A stretch of DNA of 64,000 nucleotides. It comes from Actinobaculum suis. GTDB taxonomy: Bacteria > Actinomycetota > Actinomycetes > Actinomycetales > Actinomycetaceae. The stretch lies in contig NZ_FNAU01000011.1 of the NCBI RefSeq assembly GCF_900102025.1, positions 1-64,000 of the forward strand, written 5' to 3'. This document shows, piece by piece, positions 11,666 through 20,477 of the stretch; position 1 is the stretch's first letter, and every line of letters starts with the position of its first letter. A program made the translations under genes and the position numbers. A model generated the notes under the pieces. The model did no database searches, was not told the origin of the DNA, and saw only the letters and a program-made list of their open reading frames with translations.

Positions 11666-13066
11666 GTGGAACGCGACAAAATTCTGCGGATCGCAGGTTT
11701 TAGCCCCTTGGATTTGGCCCTCGCCCTGTGCATTCTGATTTTCAAAATCGTGTTTGGGCCCATGGGGTTCTATCTGCTGGATACCGATATGCCGGCCTTC
11801 TCGCCGCTAGATTATGTTATGCAGGTACTGGTCTTCCTCGCGATTTTCACCTGCCTGCTCCTGCGCCGCACCCATCCGGAAATTGCGCTCATTATTATGA
11901 CCGTTTCCTATAGCGCAAACTACCTATTGGGAACTTTTGCTTTCCCCGAACTGGACTATTTAGTTGCGGGAATGGTGCTCTACGGGGTTGGAGCCTACGG
12001 CAAATCTTGGACCCGCTACGGCGTAATAGTAAGCCTCGTCTGCATGATTCTTGCTTCCGCTTTTGCTTGGGGAAGGTCTTTGCAAGACGCCCAGGTTTTC
12101 TTCCTCTTAGAAGTAATCCTCTTCCTCACTTTCTCCTTAGCGGGTTTTATATTAGGGCGTTCCCGCGCGAACGATTTTGCGCGCTTGCGGCAGATCGATG
12201 CGGAAGCGGAAGCAGCTCGGCGTGAGGCTGAACAAAGCGCGCGGATCGCCGTCTTAGCGGAACGTAACCGGATTGCGCGGGACATGCACGACGTCGTTGC
12301 CCACACGCTTTCCGTAGTGATTGCGCAGGCGGACGGCGGCCGGTATGCCGCCCAGAAAGACCCCGCGGCGCCCGTGCAAGCACTCGAAAAGATCTCCAAA
12401 ATAAGCCGCTCTGCCCTCTCCGATATTCGCACGATTATCGGAGTTTTACGGGAAGGAAATGATGGAGCACCGCTGGTACCCACCCCGGAGGTAAGCGATT
12501 TGGGCCAGCTGGTGGAAGACATTCGCGCTACGGGCCGCACTGTAGAATTCGCGGAAGTGGGCGATATTACAGTTTTGCCATCGGGCACTTCCGCTGCCCT
12601 GTATCGCATCTGCCAAGAAGCAGTGACGAATGTGCTCAAACATGCACCGCGCGATGCCCGGATTGCGATTACCCTCACCCAAACCTCGGAGGGGGTGACG
12701 CTCACCGTCGATAACGACCGCGGTGAGCACGCCCCCACCGCCGCTACTAGTTCCGACCCCGCTCCCCGCGCCGTCAAAAGCTCCGATTTAGTTACCCGCG
12801 CGGCCAAACGTTCCGATTCGACTCTCGCCTCCGCTGGTAACTCTTATTCGCCGCCCGCGCCCACTAATTCCGATTTAAATGCCCCTCACCTGCCCGGCAG
12901 AAATCGCGGAATTGGTAATTCTGCGGGTGGGAACGGGATTATTGGGATGCGAGAACGGGCCGCGGCCTTTGGCGGCACGCTTATGGCTGGCCCCTTAGGC
13001 GATTACGGGTGGCGCGTGCAAGCACACCTCCCCACCCCGGGGCAGAAAAGTACCGATTTCCGCTAA
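11666..13066 (+). CDS. NarL-type sensor histidine kinase
   Basis: Membrane sensor of a two-component system with the response regulator at 13275. About five or six hydrophobic helices fill residues 15-165, with no evident extracellular domain. A short coiled coil follows, then the HisKA_3 phosphoacceptor motif RIARDMHDVVAHTLSVV (His about 208), and a HATPase_c domain with AVTNVLKHAP (N box) and GNGIIGMRERAAAFGG (G box). Between the N-box region (TLTVDNDRG) and the G box are about 65 extra residues (about 355-420) with repeated S/RSD units (KSSDLVTRAAKRSD...) and NRGIGNSAGG. The latter is the translation of a dispersed CGCGGAATT element at 12899-12916. The insertion sits in the ATP-lid region, which can vary in length. 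The stimulus is unknown. The GTG start is placed by the leaderless promoter. Confidence 0.9.
   Translation: MERDKILRIAGFSPLDLALALCILIFKIVFGPMGFYLLDTDMPAFSPLDYVMQVLVFLAIFTCLLLRRTHPEIALIIMTVSYSANYLLGTFAFPELDYLVAGMVLYGVGAYGKSWTRYGVIVSLVCMILASAFAWGRSLQDAQVFFLLEVILFLTFSLAGFILGRSRANDFARLRQIDAEAEAARREAEQSARIAVLAERNRIARDMHDVVAHTLSVVIAQADGGRYAAQKDPAAPVQALEKISKISRSALSDIRTIIGVLREGNDGAPLVPTPEVSDLGQLVEDIRATGRTVEFAEVGDITVLPSGTSAALYRICQEAVTNVLKHAPRDARIAITLTQTSEGVTLTVDNDRGEHAPTAATSSDPAPRAVKSSDLVTRAAKRSDSTLASAGNSYSPPAPTNSDLNAPHLPGRNRGIGNSAGGNGIIGMRERAAAFGGTLMAGPLGDYGWRVQAHLPTPGQKSTDFR
12862..12916. repeat. Dispersed element pair inside the kinase gene
   Basis: CCACTAATTCCGATTT (about 12861-12876) and AGAAATCGCGGAATTGGT (12899-12916) are inverted with respect to each other, so a hairpin could form in the coding DNA. 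They encode PTNSDL and RNRGIGN in the ATP-lid insertion. Confidence 0.7.
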
Positions 13067-13087
13067 CCTATTGGGCAGGGCACATGG

Positions 13088-13167
13088 CAGGCTAAACGCA
13101 CACCAGGCTAAACACGTGCCAGGTTAAACGCACACCAGGCCAAACATATGGCAGGTTGAACACGAGC
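13088..13167. repeat. 16-bp tandem repeat, 5 units
   Basis: Five consecutive 16-bp units of the type CAGGCTAAACGCACAC lie between the kinase and response-regulator genes. Confidence 0.85.
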
Positions 13168-13274
13168 CTGGCAAGGGCATCTGGCAACCGGCGTGCATAT
13201 TGCGCAAAGCACATAAACTGGCTGCCGTGTGAGGTTAGCGCGATACCGCCGGCGGAGGCGGTAAGGAGGTCACC

Positions 13275-14015
13275 GTGGGAACTGTAAAGGCGCAGGATCC
13301 GGCAGAAAGTTCGGAAATGGCCGCGCAAAAACCACTGATCCGCGTGGGAATTATCGATGATCAGCAGCTTGTTCGCACCGGTTTTTCCATGGTTATCGAT
13401 TCCCAAGACGATATGAAAGTAGTTTTGGAAGCTCCCGATGGGGAACTCGCGCTGCAACGTCTTGAAGTTGTGCCCGTGGATGTAGTTCTCATGGATGTGC
13501 GCATGCCCAAACTCGACGGCTTAGAAGCCACCCGGCGCATCACGAGCACCGAATATTCTCACGGCGCACACCCTAAAGTTATCGTGCTCACCACCTTTGA
13601 CCTCGATGAGTACATGATAGGCGCGGTTACCGCGGGCGCTTCCGGGTTCCTCGTCAAAGATGCACCGCCGGAAGAAATGTTGCGCGCCATTCGTACTGTC
13701 TTTTCCGGCGACGCCGTTATCGCGCCCACTTCCACCAAGCGCCTGCTGGCACATGTGGCCGCGCGGGAAGCCCAGGACCAACGCATCGATCCTTCCGTCC
13801 TAGACGGTTTGACCGAACGTGAGTTGGAGGTCTTGGCGCATATGGCCCGCGGGGAGTCAAACACGGAAATTGCAGAATGCCTCGATGTGGCCGAAGCAAC
13901 CGTAAAAACACATGTGGGCCGCATTTTTGCGAAACTGCATGTGCGTGATCGGGTACAAGCAGTGGTCCTAGCCTTCGCCTCCGGGCTCGTAAACCCCGGC
14001 GACATGTCCTTCTAA
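13275..14015 (+). CDS. NarL/LuxR-family response regulator
   Basis: Partner of the kinase at 11666. The receiver domain (about residues 20-140) shows the acidic pair in VGIIDDQQLVRTGF, the phosphoacceptor Asp in VVLMDVRMPKLDG, a conserved Thr (VIVLTTFD) and Lys (GFLVKDAPPEEM). The LuxR-type HTH (about 180-240) has LTERELEVLAHMARGESNTEIAECL and ATVKTHVGRIFAKL. GGAGG lies upstream of the GTG at 13275. The 20-residue N-terminal lead before IRVGIIDD is somewhat long, and a later start is possible. A 208-nt gap with a tandem repeat separates it from the kinase, so it may have its own promoter. Confidence 0.92.
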   Translation: MGTVKAQDPAESSEMAAQKPLIRVGIIDDQQLVRTGFSMVIDSQDDMKVVLEAPDGELALQRLEVVPVDVVLMDVRMPKLDGLEATRRITSTEYSHGAHPKVIVLTTFDLDEYMIGAVTAGASGFLVKDAPPEEMLRAIRTVFSGDAVIAPTSTKRLLAHVAAREAQDQRIDPSVLDGLTERELEVLAHMARGESNTEIAECLDVAEATVKTHVGRIFAKLHVRDRVQAVVLAFASGLVNPGDMSF

Positions 14016-14346
14016 GCATTGCGCATCGGCGCTTCCAACCACCGGCAATATTACGGGTGGGCTTGGAATATACGGGCGGGCTTGAAATATACGGGTGGGC
14101 TCGAGGAGGGTCCAGGAGTGCAGAATAAATTCTGCGGGAGGGTAACTACTTCCCTTATCACTAATTCCGCGCTTTCGGCGCTGTCAAAACCTCACACATT
14201 CCACCTCTTTACCTGGCCCGTGCCCTCTGCAATGATCGGTTGTTGCATTTTTGTTGACAGCGCCCCAACCGGGCGATGTGGCGCCGCGCGCCAGATAATA
14301 ATCGCGCGGGTCAAACGAACGCCCACACGCGGGCGAAGGAGGCACT
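14016..14346. repeat. Gap with 19-bp repeat and whiB1 promoter region
   Basis: About three copies of GAATATACGGGCGGGCTT (14044-14102) and one CTAATTCCGCG copy of the dispersed element (14160-14170) occur here. TTGACA at 14254-14259 and AGATAAT at 14293-14299 are promoter-like hexamers before whiB1, but their spacing does not fit one promoter. Confidence 0.5.
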
Positions 14347-14613
14347 ATGGATTGGCGCGTACGAGCAGCCTGTCTGAAAGAAGATCCCGAACTGTTTTTC
14401 CCAGTTGGAAGTTCGGCGTCCGCACTAGCACAGGCAGAGCGTGCCAAAGCAGTGTGTTCACGCTGCACGGTCCGCGAACAGTGCTTGGATTACGCCCTAG
14501 CCTCTTGCCAAGATTCGGGTGTGTGGGGCGGCGCTACAGAAGACGAGCGCAAAGCGCTGCGCCGGCGGCGCAGCCGGCAACTTCGAGCCGCAGCCGCTGC
14601 GGCACACGCGTAA
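14347..14613 (+). CDS. whiB1: WhiB-family iron-sulfur transcription factor, WhiB1 type
   Basis: Small (88-residue) redox- and NO-responsive [4Fe-4S] regulator that works with the primary sigma factor. Cluster ligands are Cys9 in AACLKEDPELFFPVG and the CSRC...C set (C37, C40, C46). The GVWGG turn and the basic tail (RKALRRRRSRQLR) contact sigma and DNA. The N-terminus MDWR...C...EDPELFFPVG closely matches mycobacterial WhiB1 as I remember it. A strong AAGGAGG precedes the ATG. In mycobacteria whiB1 and pdtaS are near neighbours, and pdtaS is present here at 18604-20043 with two genes between, which supports the assignment. WhiB1 is essential in mycobacteria. Confidence 0.93.
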   Translation: MDWRVRAACLKEDPELFFPVGSSASALAQAERAKAVCSRCTVREQCLDYALASCQDSGVWGGATEDERKALRRRRSRQLRAAAAAAHA

Positions 14614-14632
14614 TACAGCTTTAGTACTAACA

Positions 14633-14670
14633 ATGCGAGCCGTGGGAGCGTCTGCTCCCACGGCTCGCAT
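14633..14670 (+). terminator. Strong hairpin after whiB1
   Basis: ATGCGAGCCGTGGGAGC (14633-14649) and GCTCCCACGGCTCGCAT (14654-14670) make a perfect 17-bp stem with a 4-nt loop, 20 nt after the whiB1 stop. There is no U tract; the stem strength alone suggests a terminator or 3'-end stabiliser. Confidence 0.7.
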
Positions 14671-14689
14671 CGCCATATTCACCGGTTTT

Positions 14690-14868
14690 TGTTTACAACC
14701 AATCCGGTAGTTACAACCAATCCGGTAGTTACAACCGCTCGGGCGTCCGCTATCAATCCAGCGTCCACAACCGATCCGGCGTCCACTACCAATCCAGTGT
14801 CCACTATCAATCCAGCGTCCACTATCAATCCGGCGTCCACAACCAATTCGTTGTTTACTACCAGCCCG
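14690..14868. repeat. 18-bp tandem repeat, about 10 units
   Basis: Degenerate 18-bp units such as ACAACCAATCCGGTAGTT and ACTATCAATCCAGCGTCC fill the space between the whiB1 terminator and the convergent DHA2 gene. The open frame across the array (TTNPAS repeats) follows from a period divisible by three and is not called a gene. Confidence 0.85.
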
Positions 14869-14881
14869 GCTTGGCCTGGAT

Positions 14882-14905
14882 AGTCAGAACCTCGCGGTTC
14901 TAACT
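14882..14905 (-). terminator. Small hairpin at the DHA2 stop codon
   Basis: AGTCAGAACC (14882-14891) and GGTTCTAACT (14896-14905) pair with one mismatch and overlap the stop codon of the minus-strand exporter gene. Confidence 0.4.
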
Positions 14906-16663
14906 CTGATATTCGTCCACTATTTTGACTAGCACTTCTCTATCTAGATCTTGAAGCCGGTTTGTCAAGACTTGCCGCTCCAGAGCTTCTAGTTCCGCCA
15001 TAGAGAGTGTGGAGAGGTGGGCGATAATCTGCTGACGTTGTTCGTCGTCGGTAGGATGCGGTTCCGGTGCGGCGCTCGGTGCCACCACACCCAGATCCCG
15101 CGTGCCGCCACCCTTAGGTACCGTCACCGCAATCGAAATAATGGCGATCAAGGTGAGCAGGATATTGAAGAGCATCACCACCATGCCGGCAAACCGCAGC
15201 GAGGTATTGTCCTGCACGCCAGACATTTGCAGCGCATACGTAACCGACTGGCCTTCACCACCCTTGAGGGCGTTGAAGATAGAAAGAGAAAGCGCCAAAC
15301 CGATTGCCCCGCCCAGCGAGGAAGCCATCTTGTAAATACCGGAACCAGAACCGGACTTTTCGGACGGCAAGTTGGACAGTGCGGCGTCGGTGGAAGGCGT
15401 GGCGTAGAAAGCCAAGCCCAAACCGAACAGACCATAACCAATAACGGCAAGAATCTTGTAGGTGCCCAGGTTGACGAAGGTCGGGGTGAGGCAGGCGCCA
15501 GCCAAAATCACGATGCACGAACCCCACAGCATGGGCTTGCGCGGGCCGAAACGCTGCAGGAGTTTTTCACCCACGCGAATGAAAGCAATAATCGTGATCG
15601 CGTAAGTGATCGTGAGCAGACCAGCATCCCAGGTGGTCATGAACTGGTCATGAATCCCATCGCCGTTCAGATCCACAAAGTTTTGCCGGCACAGTTCCGT
15701 ACCGCAATCTTCGATCGTGCGCGGGCGTGCCCCCAGGAATACGAGTTGGGAAACATTGAGCAGGCCGATGGTCGCGTTGATCATAAAGTTCGAAATCGTC
15801 GCCCCGGTGAACGTGGTGTTCTTGAACAGCGAGAAATCAATGAAGGGGTTCGATTGGTGCATCTCCCAGCGCACAAAAATAATAATCCCCACCACGGCGA
15901 TCGCGAACAGGGCCAGCGTAATCGGGCTGCCCCAACCGCCATTGGGCATTTGTGCGCCAAACATGAGCGCCACCATCAGGGCCAGCAAGGCGATCAGGAA
16001 GACCACGAGGCCAACGACGTCGAACTTCTTCTTCGTTACCACTTCGGCCTTCGATTCCGGGGTACCCAGAATCATGAAGAAGGCGAACACGCACACCACG
16101 ATGGAAATAATGAAAATCCAGCGCCAGTTCAGTTGCTGGGATATGAGGCCGCCGAACAGCGCGGCCAGGCCCGAACCACCCCAGGAACCGATCGACCACA
16201 TAGACACCGCGCGCTGGCGGGCCGGCCCATCCCAGTAGGCCTTCAACAGGGCCATGGTGGAAGGCATAATGCACGCCGTGGAAAGGCCCTGCAAGGCGCG
16301 GCCCACGAGCATCAGCGGGGTAGCCAATGGTCCCATCGCCAAAACCAGCATGAGCGAACCAATTGCGCTCAACACAATGCCAATAAGCGTGACCTTGACG
16401 CGCCCGATTTTATCGCCCAAACCGCCCATTACTACGATAAAGAGGCCGGAGAACAAACCGGCTAGCGGGGCAGCCAGCGAGACTACCGATTCGGAAATGT
16501 TTTCCGTGCCAATATCGGCAACTACAACGGTTACTAGGTTTCCGAGTGTCCCCGCAAACAGCCAGTAGGTGAGCACCGCGAGCACGATACCCCACAGAAG
16601 TTTTTCACTTCCTACAAATTTGGTTTCACCGCTACTAGCGGTGGTTTCTTTCGTTTTTGCCAT
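14900..16663 (-). CDS. DHA2-family (14-TM) MFS drug:H+ antiporter
   Basis: Proton-driven multidrug exporter of the 14-helix DHA2 family. Helix 2-3 motif A is GGLGDKIGRVKV, and the antiporter motif C region reads GGSGLAALFGGLISQQLNWRW. A soluble loop (FVDLNGDGIHDQFMT) lies between later helices, and a C-terminal cytoplasmic tail is rich in Glu, Leu and Gln (STLSMAELEALERQVL...). The start is the ATG at 16663 (MAKTKETTASS), with GGAAAG upstream. The frame runs on to 16825, but that part crosses a copy of the dispersed element and a tandem repeat and has no signal character. Substrate unknown. Confidence 0.88.
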   Translation of the reverse strand: MAKTKETTASSGETKFVGSEKLLWGIVLAVLTYWLFAGTLGNLVTVVVADIGTENISESVVSLAAPLAGLFSGLFIVVMGGLGDKIGRVKVTLIGIVLSAIGSLMLVLAMGPLATPLMLVGRALQGLSTACIMPSTMALLKAYWDGPARQRAVSMWSIGSWGGSGLAALFGGLISQQLNWRWIFIISIVVCVFAFFMILGTPESKAEVVTKKKFDVVGLVVFLIALLALMVALMFGAQMPNGGWGSPITLALFAIAVVGIIIFVRWEMHQSNPFIDFSLFKNTTFTGATISNFMINATIGLLNVSQLVFLGARPRTIEDCGTELCRQNFVDLNGDGIHDQFMTTWDAGLLTITYAITIIAFIRVGEKLLQRFGPRKPMLWGSCIVILAGACLTPTFVNLGTYKILAVIGYGLFGLGLAFYATPSTDAALSNLPSEKSGSGSGIYKMASSLGGAIGLALSLSIFNALKGGEGQSVTYALQMSGVQDNTSLRFAGMVVMLFNILLTLIAIISIAVTVPKGGGTRDLGVVAPSAAPEPHPTDDEQRQQIIAHLSTLSMAELEALERQVLTNRLQDLDREVLVKIVDEYQS

Positions 16664-17150
16664 TCTTTTTTGTATCTTTCCGTGGTGAGCAATACCAATT
16701 CCGCGATTTGTGCGGTTAAGTGAGGGGCATGGGTGCCGCGCGGCTCCCGCACTCGCCGGCCAGCGCGCGTTAGCGGGCACCGGCTGGTAATAGCGCGTCC
16801 AAGCAGGTTGTGTACCGTGCTCCAAGCAGCTGGTTACGTACCGTGTGTCAAACAGTAGGTTACGTACCGTGTGTCAAGCAGCTGGTTACGTACCGTGTGC
16901 CAAACAGTAGGTTACGTACCGTGTGTCAAGCAGCAGGTTACGTACCGTGCGTCAAGCAGCCGGTTGCATACCGTGCGTAGCGTGTGCGTGGTGAGCGATG
17001 CACAACGCCTAGCCCCTGGTGAGTGAAAGTCTTCCAAGCATCCGTAACTTGGTCTAGACCGAAGGGGCAAATCCCCAGTGCGCGCAAGTCTTCGGCTACG
17101 GGTGCCGGTTGCGGACCGGGCTTCCCGTTAGCCCCTAGTGTGCCGGAGCT
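16664..17150. repeat. Gap with dispersed element and 26-bp tandem array
   Basis: One element copy (ACCAATTCCGCGATTTGTGC, about 16694) lies just upstream of the exporter gene. About seven 26-bp units (core GGTTACGTACCGTGTGTCAA) run from about 16799 to 16978. TACGTA inside each unit is palindromic. No gene is seen in the remainder up to the amidohydrolase stop. Confidence 0.85.
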
Positions 17151-18377
17151 TTACTTTCCGAGGAAGGAAAGGATGGATACCGCGGCAGCTTCCGCGCCGG
17201 TGCGCAGGGTTGGCTGCATAATCGGCCCAAAGTGCGGATTGTGGTTCGGGTAGACCTGCTGGTCCTTAGCAAATCCGCCAAAGCCCCAGTAGCAGTACGG
17301 CACGCCGAAAGCATCCGGCACGATCGAGAAGTCTTCAGAGGCAGTGACCGGGTCGAGGTGTTCTACGCGATCTGCACCGAAGTATTCGATGAAGCCGGCG
17401 CGCACGGTGCTGTGTACATCGGCGTCGTTATTGGTGAGCGGGAAAACGTCATAAACTTCGATTTCGGGAGCTTCTGGGGCATCCGATGCTTCGCATTCCG
17501 CGGTTACGATGCGCTTGATTGCGGCAATAATCTGTTCGCGCGTTTCGTTCGAGTACGCCCGCACGTTGAGTTGCAAGGTTGCGCTATTGGGGATGATATT
17601 TGCTTGCGTGCCCGCGTGGATGGAGCCTACGGTCACGACGCCGAACTCCGCCGGCGCGAGTTCGCGGGCCACAATTCCCTGCAAGCGGGTAACAATCGAA
17701 GCTGCCAGCAGGATCGGATCCACACCCAGGTGCGGCATGGAGCCGTGCGAGCCGCGCCCGGTTACGGTGATGCGAAGCGAGGCCGCGGTGGAAAGCGCCG
17801 GACCGGCCGTGGTTCCCACTTTGCCCGCTTCCGGATCGGTAAGGACGTGCTGGCCGAGGGCCACATCCAGCTTGCCAATCTTGGCATTCACCTTTTCAAC
17901 CAGGCCATCGTTGACCATCGAGCGGGCCCCTTCCGCGGTTTCTTCCGCCGGTTGGAAGAGAGCCACATAAGTGCCGCTCCAGGCGTCCTTATTTTCTGCC
18001 ATTACCCAAGCCGCGCCGATCGCGGCTGTCATATGCATATCGTGCCCGCAGGCGTGCATTACCGGTTGCACAGTGCCGGTGCGGTCTTTCATGGTTTTCG
18101 TAGATGCGTACGGCAAACCGGTTTCTTCTTTCACCGGCAAACCATCAATATCGGAACGGAAAAGGACCGCCGGGCCGTCCCCGTTACGGAGGATGCCTAC
18201 TACGCCTCCGCCGATGCTCATTGTTTCGTATCCAAACTTATCCAACAGCCCTTGCAAGCGGGCCGCGGTTTCGGTTTCGAGCATAGAAAGTTCCGGATTC
18301 TGGTGGAGCTCTACATATAGCTCTTCCAGTTCCTTTTCCACTTTCGCAAGCGACGATACCGCGCTGAATCGGCTCAT
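17151..18377 (-). CDS. M20D-family metallo-amidohydrolase (N-acyl-amino-acid hydrolase-like)
   Basis: Two-metal aminoacylase/carboxypeptidase of the AmhX/hippurate hydrolase group; cleaves an N-acyl amino acid or related amide in the cytosol. Metal-binding motifs are HACGHDMH, FQPAEETAEGA, the GQHV segment and the C-terminal HNPHFG. The dimerisation-domain His is in GRGSHGSMPH, and SEDFS is also present. Length (408) is normal and there is no signal peptide. A strong AAGGAGGA precedes the ATG. A perfect 7-3-7 palindrome overlaps the predicted transcription start (18391-18407), so a dedicated repressor is likely. Substrate not predictable. Confidence 0.9.
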   Translation of the reverse strand: MSRFSAVSSLAKVEKELEELYVELHQNPELSMLETETAARLQGLLDKFGYETMSIGGGVVGILRNGDGPAVLFRSDIDGLPVKEETGLPYASTKTMKDRTGTVQPVMHACGHDMHMTAAIGAAWVMAENKDAWSGTYVALFQPAEETAEGARSMVNDGLVEKVNAKIGKLDVALGQHVLTDPEAGKVGTTAGPALSTAASLRITVTGRGSHGSMPHLGVDPILLAASIVTRLQGIVARELAPAEFGVVTVGSIHAGTQANIIPNSATLQLNVRAYSNETREQIIAAIKRIVTAECEASDAPEAPEIEVYDVFPLTNNDADVHSTVRAGFIEYFGADRVEHLDPVTASEDFSIVPDAFGVPYCYWGFGGFAKDQQVYPNHNPHFGPIMQPTLRTGAEAAAVSILSFLGK

Positions 18378-18603
18378 TCTTCCTCCTTAAGTGGCCACTT
18401 TGGCCACACACTACCGATTCTAGCGCCGTAAATAACCACGCTCAGCACTGTTTTTTCGGCTCCATTATTCGCCCAGTTCAAAAGCGTGTAAGCGCGCTAT
18501 CTTGGGCGCCCTCCCGCAAACGTCGCGCACATAAATGGTGCTCGATTACACCGGTTAGCAGGGGGCATTTTTCCGGGAAATCCTGCTCAAAAAGCCCGCG
18601 CGG
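18378..18603. other. Intergenic region upstream of the amidohydrolase gene
   Basis: Apart from the operator and -10 box, no gene or repeat array is seen between the amidohydrolase start and the pdtaS stop. Confidence 0.4.
18391..18413 (-). promoter_or_regulatory. Palindromic operator and -10 box of the amidohydrolase gene
   Basis: GTGGCCA-CTT-TGGCCAC (18391-18407) is a perfect inverted repeat lying between the Shine-Dalgarno and a TAGTGT -10 box (18408-18413, minus strand). Transcription would start inside the palindrome, a classic repressor arrangement. Confidence 0.5.
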
Positions 18604-20043
18604 TCAATCCGTGACGTCCACATCAAAATCAATCAGGACTGAAGTCCCGCCACTGTCATTGCGTTTCCATTCGATATTGCCGCGCAGCTCGCCTTCTACC
18701 ATGGTGCGCACAATCTTGGTGCCCAATCCTGGCCCGGGCCCTTCGCTGCCCATGCCCACGCCGTCGTCGCGCACTTCTACCGCCAGATGATCTCCGGTGC
18801 GTTCGACGATCACGTCGATGCTCCCACCCTCCGGTAGGCCGTGTTCGACGGCGTTCGAAACCAGCTCGTTGAGGACCACCGCTAAAGTGGTGGAACTGGA
18901 GGCACCCACGTTTCCGAAACTGCCGTGTTGGCAGGCTTTTACGGGTACACCGGTGGCTGCAATGTCAGTAGACATGGCAAGCAAAGGCGAAAAGATTTCG
19001 TCGAAATTCACCGATTCGGTGATCGACTGGGAAAGAATCTGGTGGACGAGGGCGATTGTTTCTACCCGCCGTTGGGCCTGCACGAGGTCTTCAATAACTT
19101 CCGGGTCGGTAGCGCGCCGGGCTTGCATCCGCAAAAGCGCGGAAACCGTTTGCAAATTGTTTTTGACGCGGTGGTTGATTTCCCGGATGGTGGCGTCTTT
19201 GGTAACCAGTTCCATTTCCCGACGCCGCAGCTCGGTAACGTCGCGAGAAAGAAGCACCGCGCCTATGCGTTTACCGTCTTCGATGAGCGGGACCGCGCGG
19301 AAAGTGACCACTACGCCGTGTAGTTCAAGTTCGGAAAGCCACGGCGCCCGGCCCATGAGCACAACGGGCAAAGATTCATCCAGAGTCGTCTTATCATCAA
19401 TGACGGACACGATTTGTTCCGCCAGAATTTGGCCTTCTGCGGTGGCGCGCACGCCCAGCCGATGCAGATTAGAAGTGGCGTTCGGAGAGGAAAAAATAAC
19501 CGCGCCTTCCGCATCAAGTTGGGTGAATCCGTCAGTGACGCGCGGCGTGCCGTGGCGGTACCCGGTAGGCGCATCCTCCAGCGGGAATTCCCCTTCGGTA
19601 ACCATGCGCAGAAGTTTTTCTTCAATGTCTGCATATGAGGGATGTGGCAAAGAAACCCGCCGGCCCGGAATGTCCGAACTAAGTTCAGCCAAAACCGCGA
19701 TCGGTTCCTGCCCCTTTTTTCGTACCGGGTAGCAGGAATAGGTTATTCCGTGCAGGTCAAATTCGCGGTGTTCCCCGGTTTCCAGAACCTCGAACAAAAT
19801 CGCGGAAGGTTCCGGGGAGATATGGGTGCCCACGACGTCGTTATCCAGCACCGTAGAAGCCGTAGCCGGGCGCGCGACCGCACCGATCATAAATCTCCCA
19901 TCCATCATGGGGACGAGGAGAGTCAAATCCACAAAAGCAAAATCGGCGATCAGTTGCCAATCCCCCACCAACTGGTGGAGCCATTCACGTTTTTCCGTAT
20001 CCAGCTCGGTCGCGCGATCGAGGATGTTACTCAAAGACGGCAT
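18604..20043 (-). CDS. pdtaS: PdtaS-type cytosolic sensor histidine kinase
   Basis: Soluble kinase that in mycobacteria phosphorylates the RNA-binding antiterminator PdtaR. The N-terminal GAF-like domain includes VGDWQLIADFAFVDLTLLVP and VVGTHISPEPS. A PAS domain follows at about residues 150-275, then a HisKA_2 dimerisation helix with REINHRVKNNLQTVSALLRMQ (His about 294) and HATPase_c with ELVSNAVEHGLP, DDGVGM and GLGTKIV. No membrane segment is present. Length (479) is close to the mycobacterial protein. Its position near whiB1 matches mycobacterial gene order. No pdtaR-like gene lies in this window. The ATG is 6 nt after a TAAGGT -10 box (leaderless). Confidence 0.9.
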   Translation of the reverse strand: MPSLSNILDRATELDTEKREWLHQLVGDWQLIADFAFVDLTLLVPMMDGRFMIGAVARPATASTVLDNDVVGTHISPEPSAILFEVLETGEHREFDLHGITYSCYPVRKKGQEPIAVLAELSSDIPGRRVSLPHPSYADIEEKLLRMVTEGEFPLEDAPTGYRHGTPRVTDGFTQLDAEGAVIFSSPNATSNLHRLGVRATAEGQILAEQIVSVIDDKTTLDESLPVVLMGRAPWLSELELHGVVVTFRAVPLIEDGKRIGAVLLSRDVTELRRREMELVTKDATIREINHRVKNNLQTVSALLRMQARRATDPEVIEDLVQAQRRVETIALVHQILSQSITESVNFDEIFSPLLAMSTDIAATGVPVKACQHGSFGNVGASSSTTLAVVLNELVSNAVEHGLPEGGSIDVIVERTGDHLAVEVRDDGVGMGSEGPGPGLGTKIVRTMVEGELRGNIEWKRNDSGGTSVLIDFDVDVTD

Positions 20044-20477
20044 AAGTACACCTTACCGGCCCGCAACCAATTCCGCGGTTTGTGCTCCCCACGTTTTGTG
20101 CCCCAACCTCCGGATTTACCAATTCCGCGGTTTCGGTTCCCGCAACCTCGCGCCCACCTCCCGCCCAACTCCTGCCCAACTCCTGCCACCAAGCGCCACC
20201 CAATCACCAATTCCGCGGTTTGCGTTTTTGGGGCCCCATTTTTGGAGGCCCCATTTTTTAGGGCCACAAAAATTGGTGCTTCGGCATGCTTGGTGGACTA
20301 TAAGCGCACGTTCCGGTACTTTTCACTAGTCTGGTCCGACCGGGGAAAGCGACGGGCTGGCGTAACATTGCCTTGCGAAATATCGTCACGCGCTTTCGCA
20401 CAAACCTCGGAATTGGTAAAAAGACGCGCGTAGCAGCAGCTCGTAGCAGCAGCTGACGAGATGAGGGATAGGAAACA
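20044..20477. repeat. Gap with dispersed-element copies
   Basis: Divergent promoter region between pdtaS and the permease. Three forward copies start at about 20066, 20118 and 20206 (ACCAATTCCGCGGTTTGTGC, ...TTTCGG, ...TTTGCG), and a degenerate reverse copy (AACCTCGGAATTGGTA) lies at about 20403. The pdtaS -10 box (TAAGGT) is at 20050-20055 on the minus strand. No gene seen. Confidence 0.85.

Noticed and set aside
14161-14613. Longer open frame overlapping whiB1 in another frame
   Set aside because: Shadow of whiB1; the whiB1 frame has all four Cys ligands and a strong ribosome site.
14689-14883. Thr/Asn/Pro-rich open frame (TTNPAS repeats)
   Set aside because: Lies wholly in an 18-bp tandem array, whose period keeps any frame open; no ribosome site or conserved content.
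15017-16465. 482-residue open frame opposite the DHA2 exporter
   Set aside because: Antisense shadow of a clear transporter gene; composition is His/Arg/Gln-rich with no domain.
16664-16825. 54-residue N-terminal extension of the DHA2 exporter
   Set aside because: The extension translates a dispersed element and repeat DNA; the ATG at 16663 has a ribosome site and matches family length.
16799-16978. 26-bp repeats as a CRISPR array
   Set aside because: Units are directly adjacent with no unique spacers, and there are no cas genes in the window.
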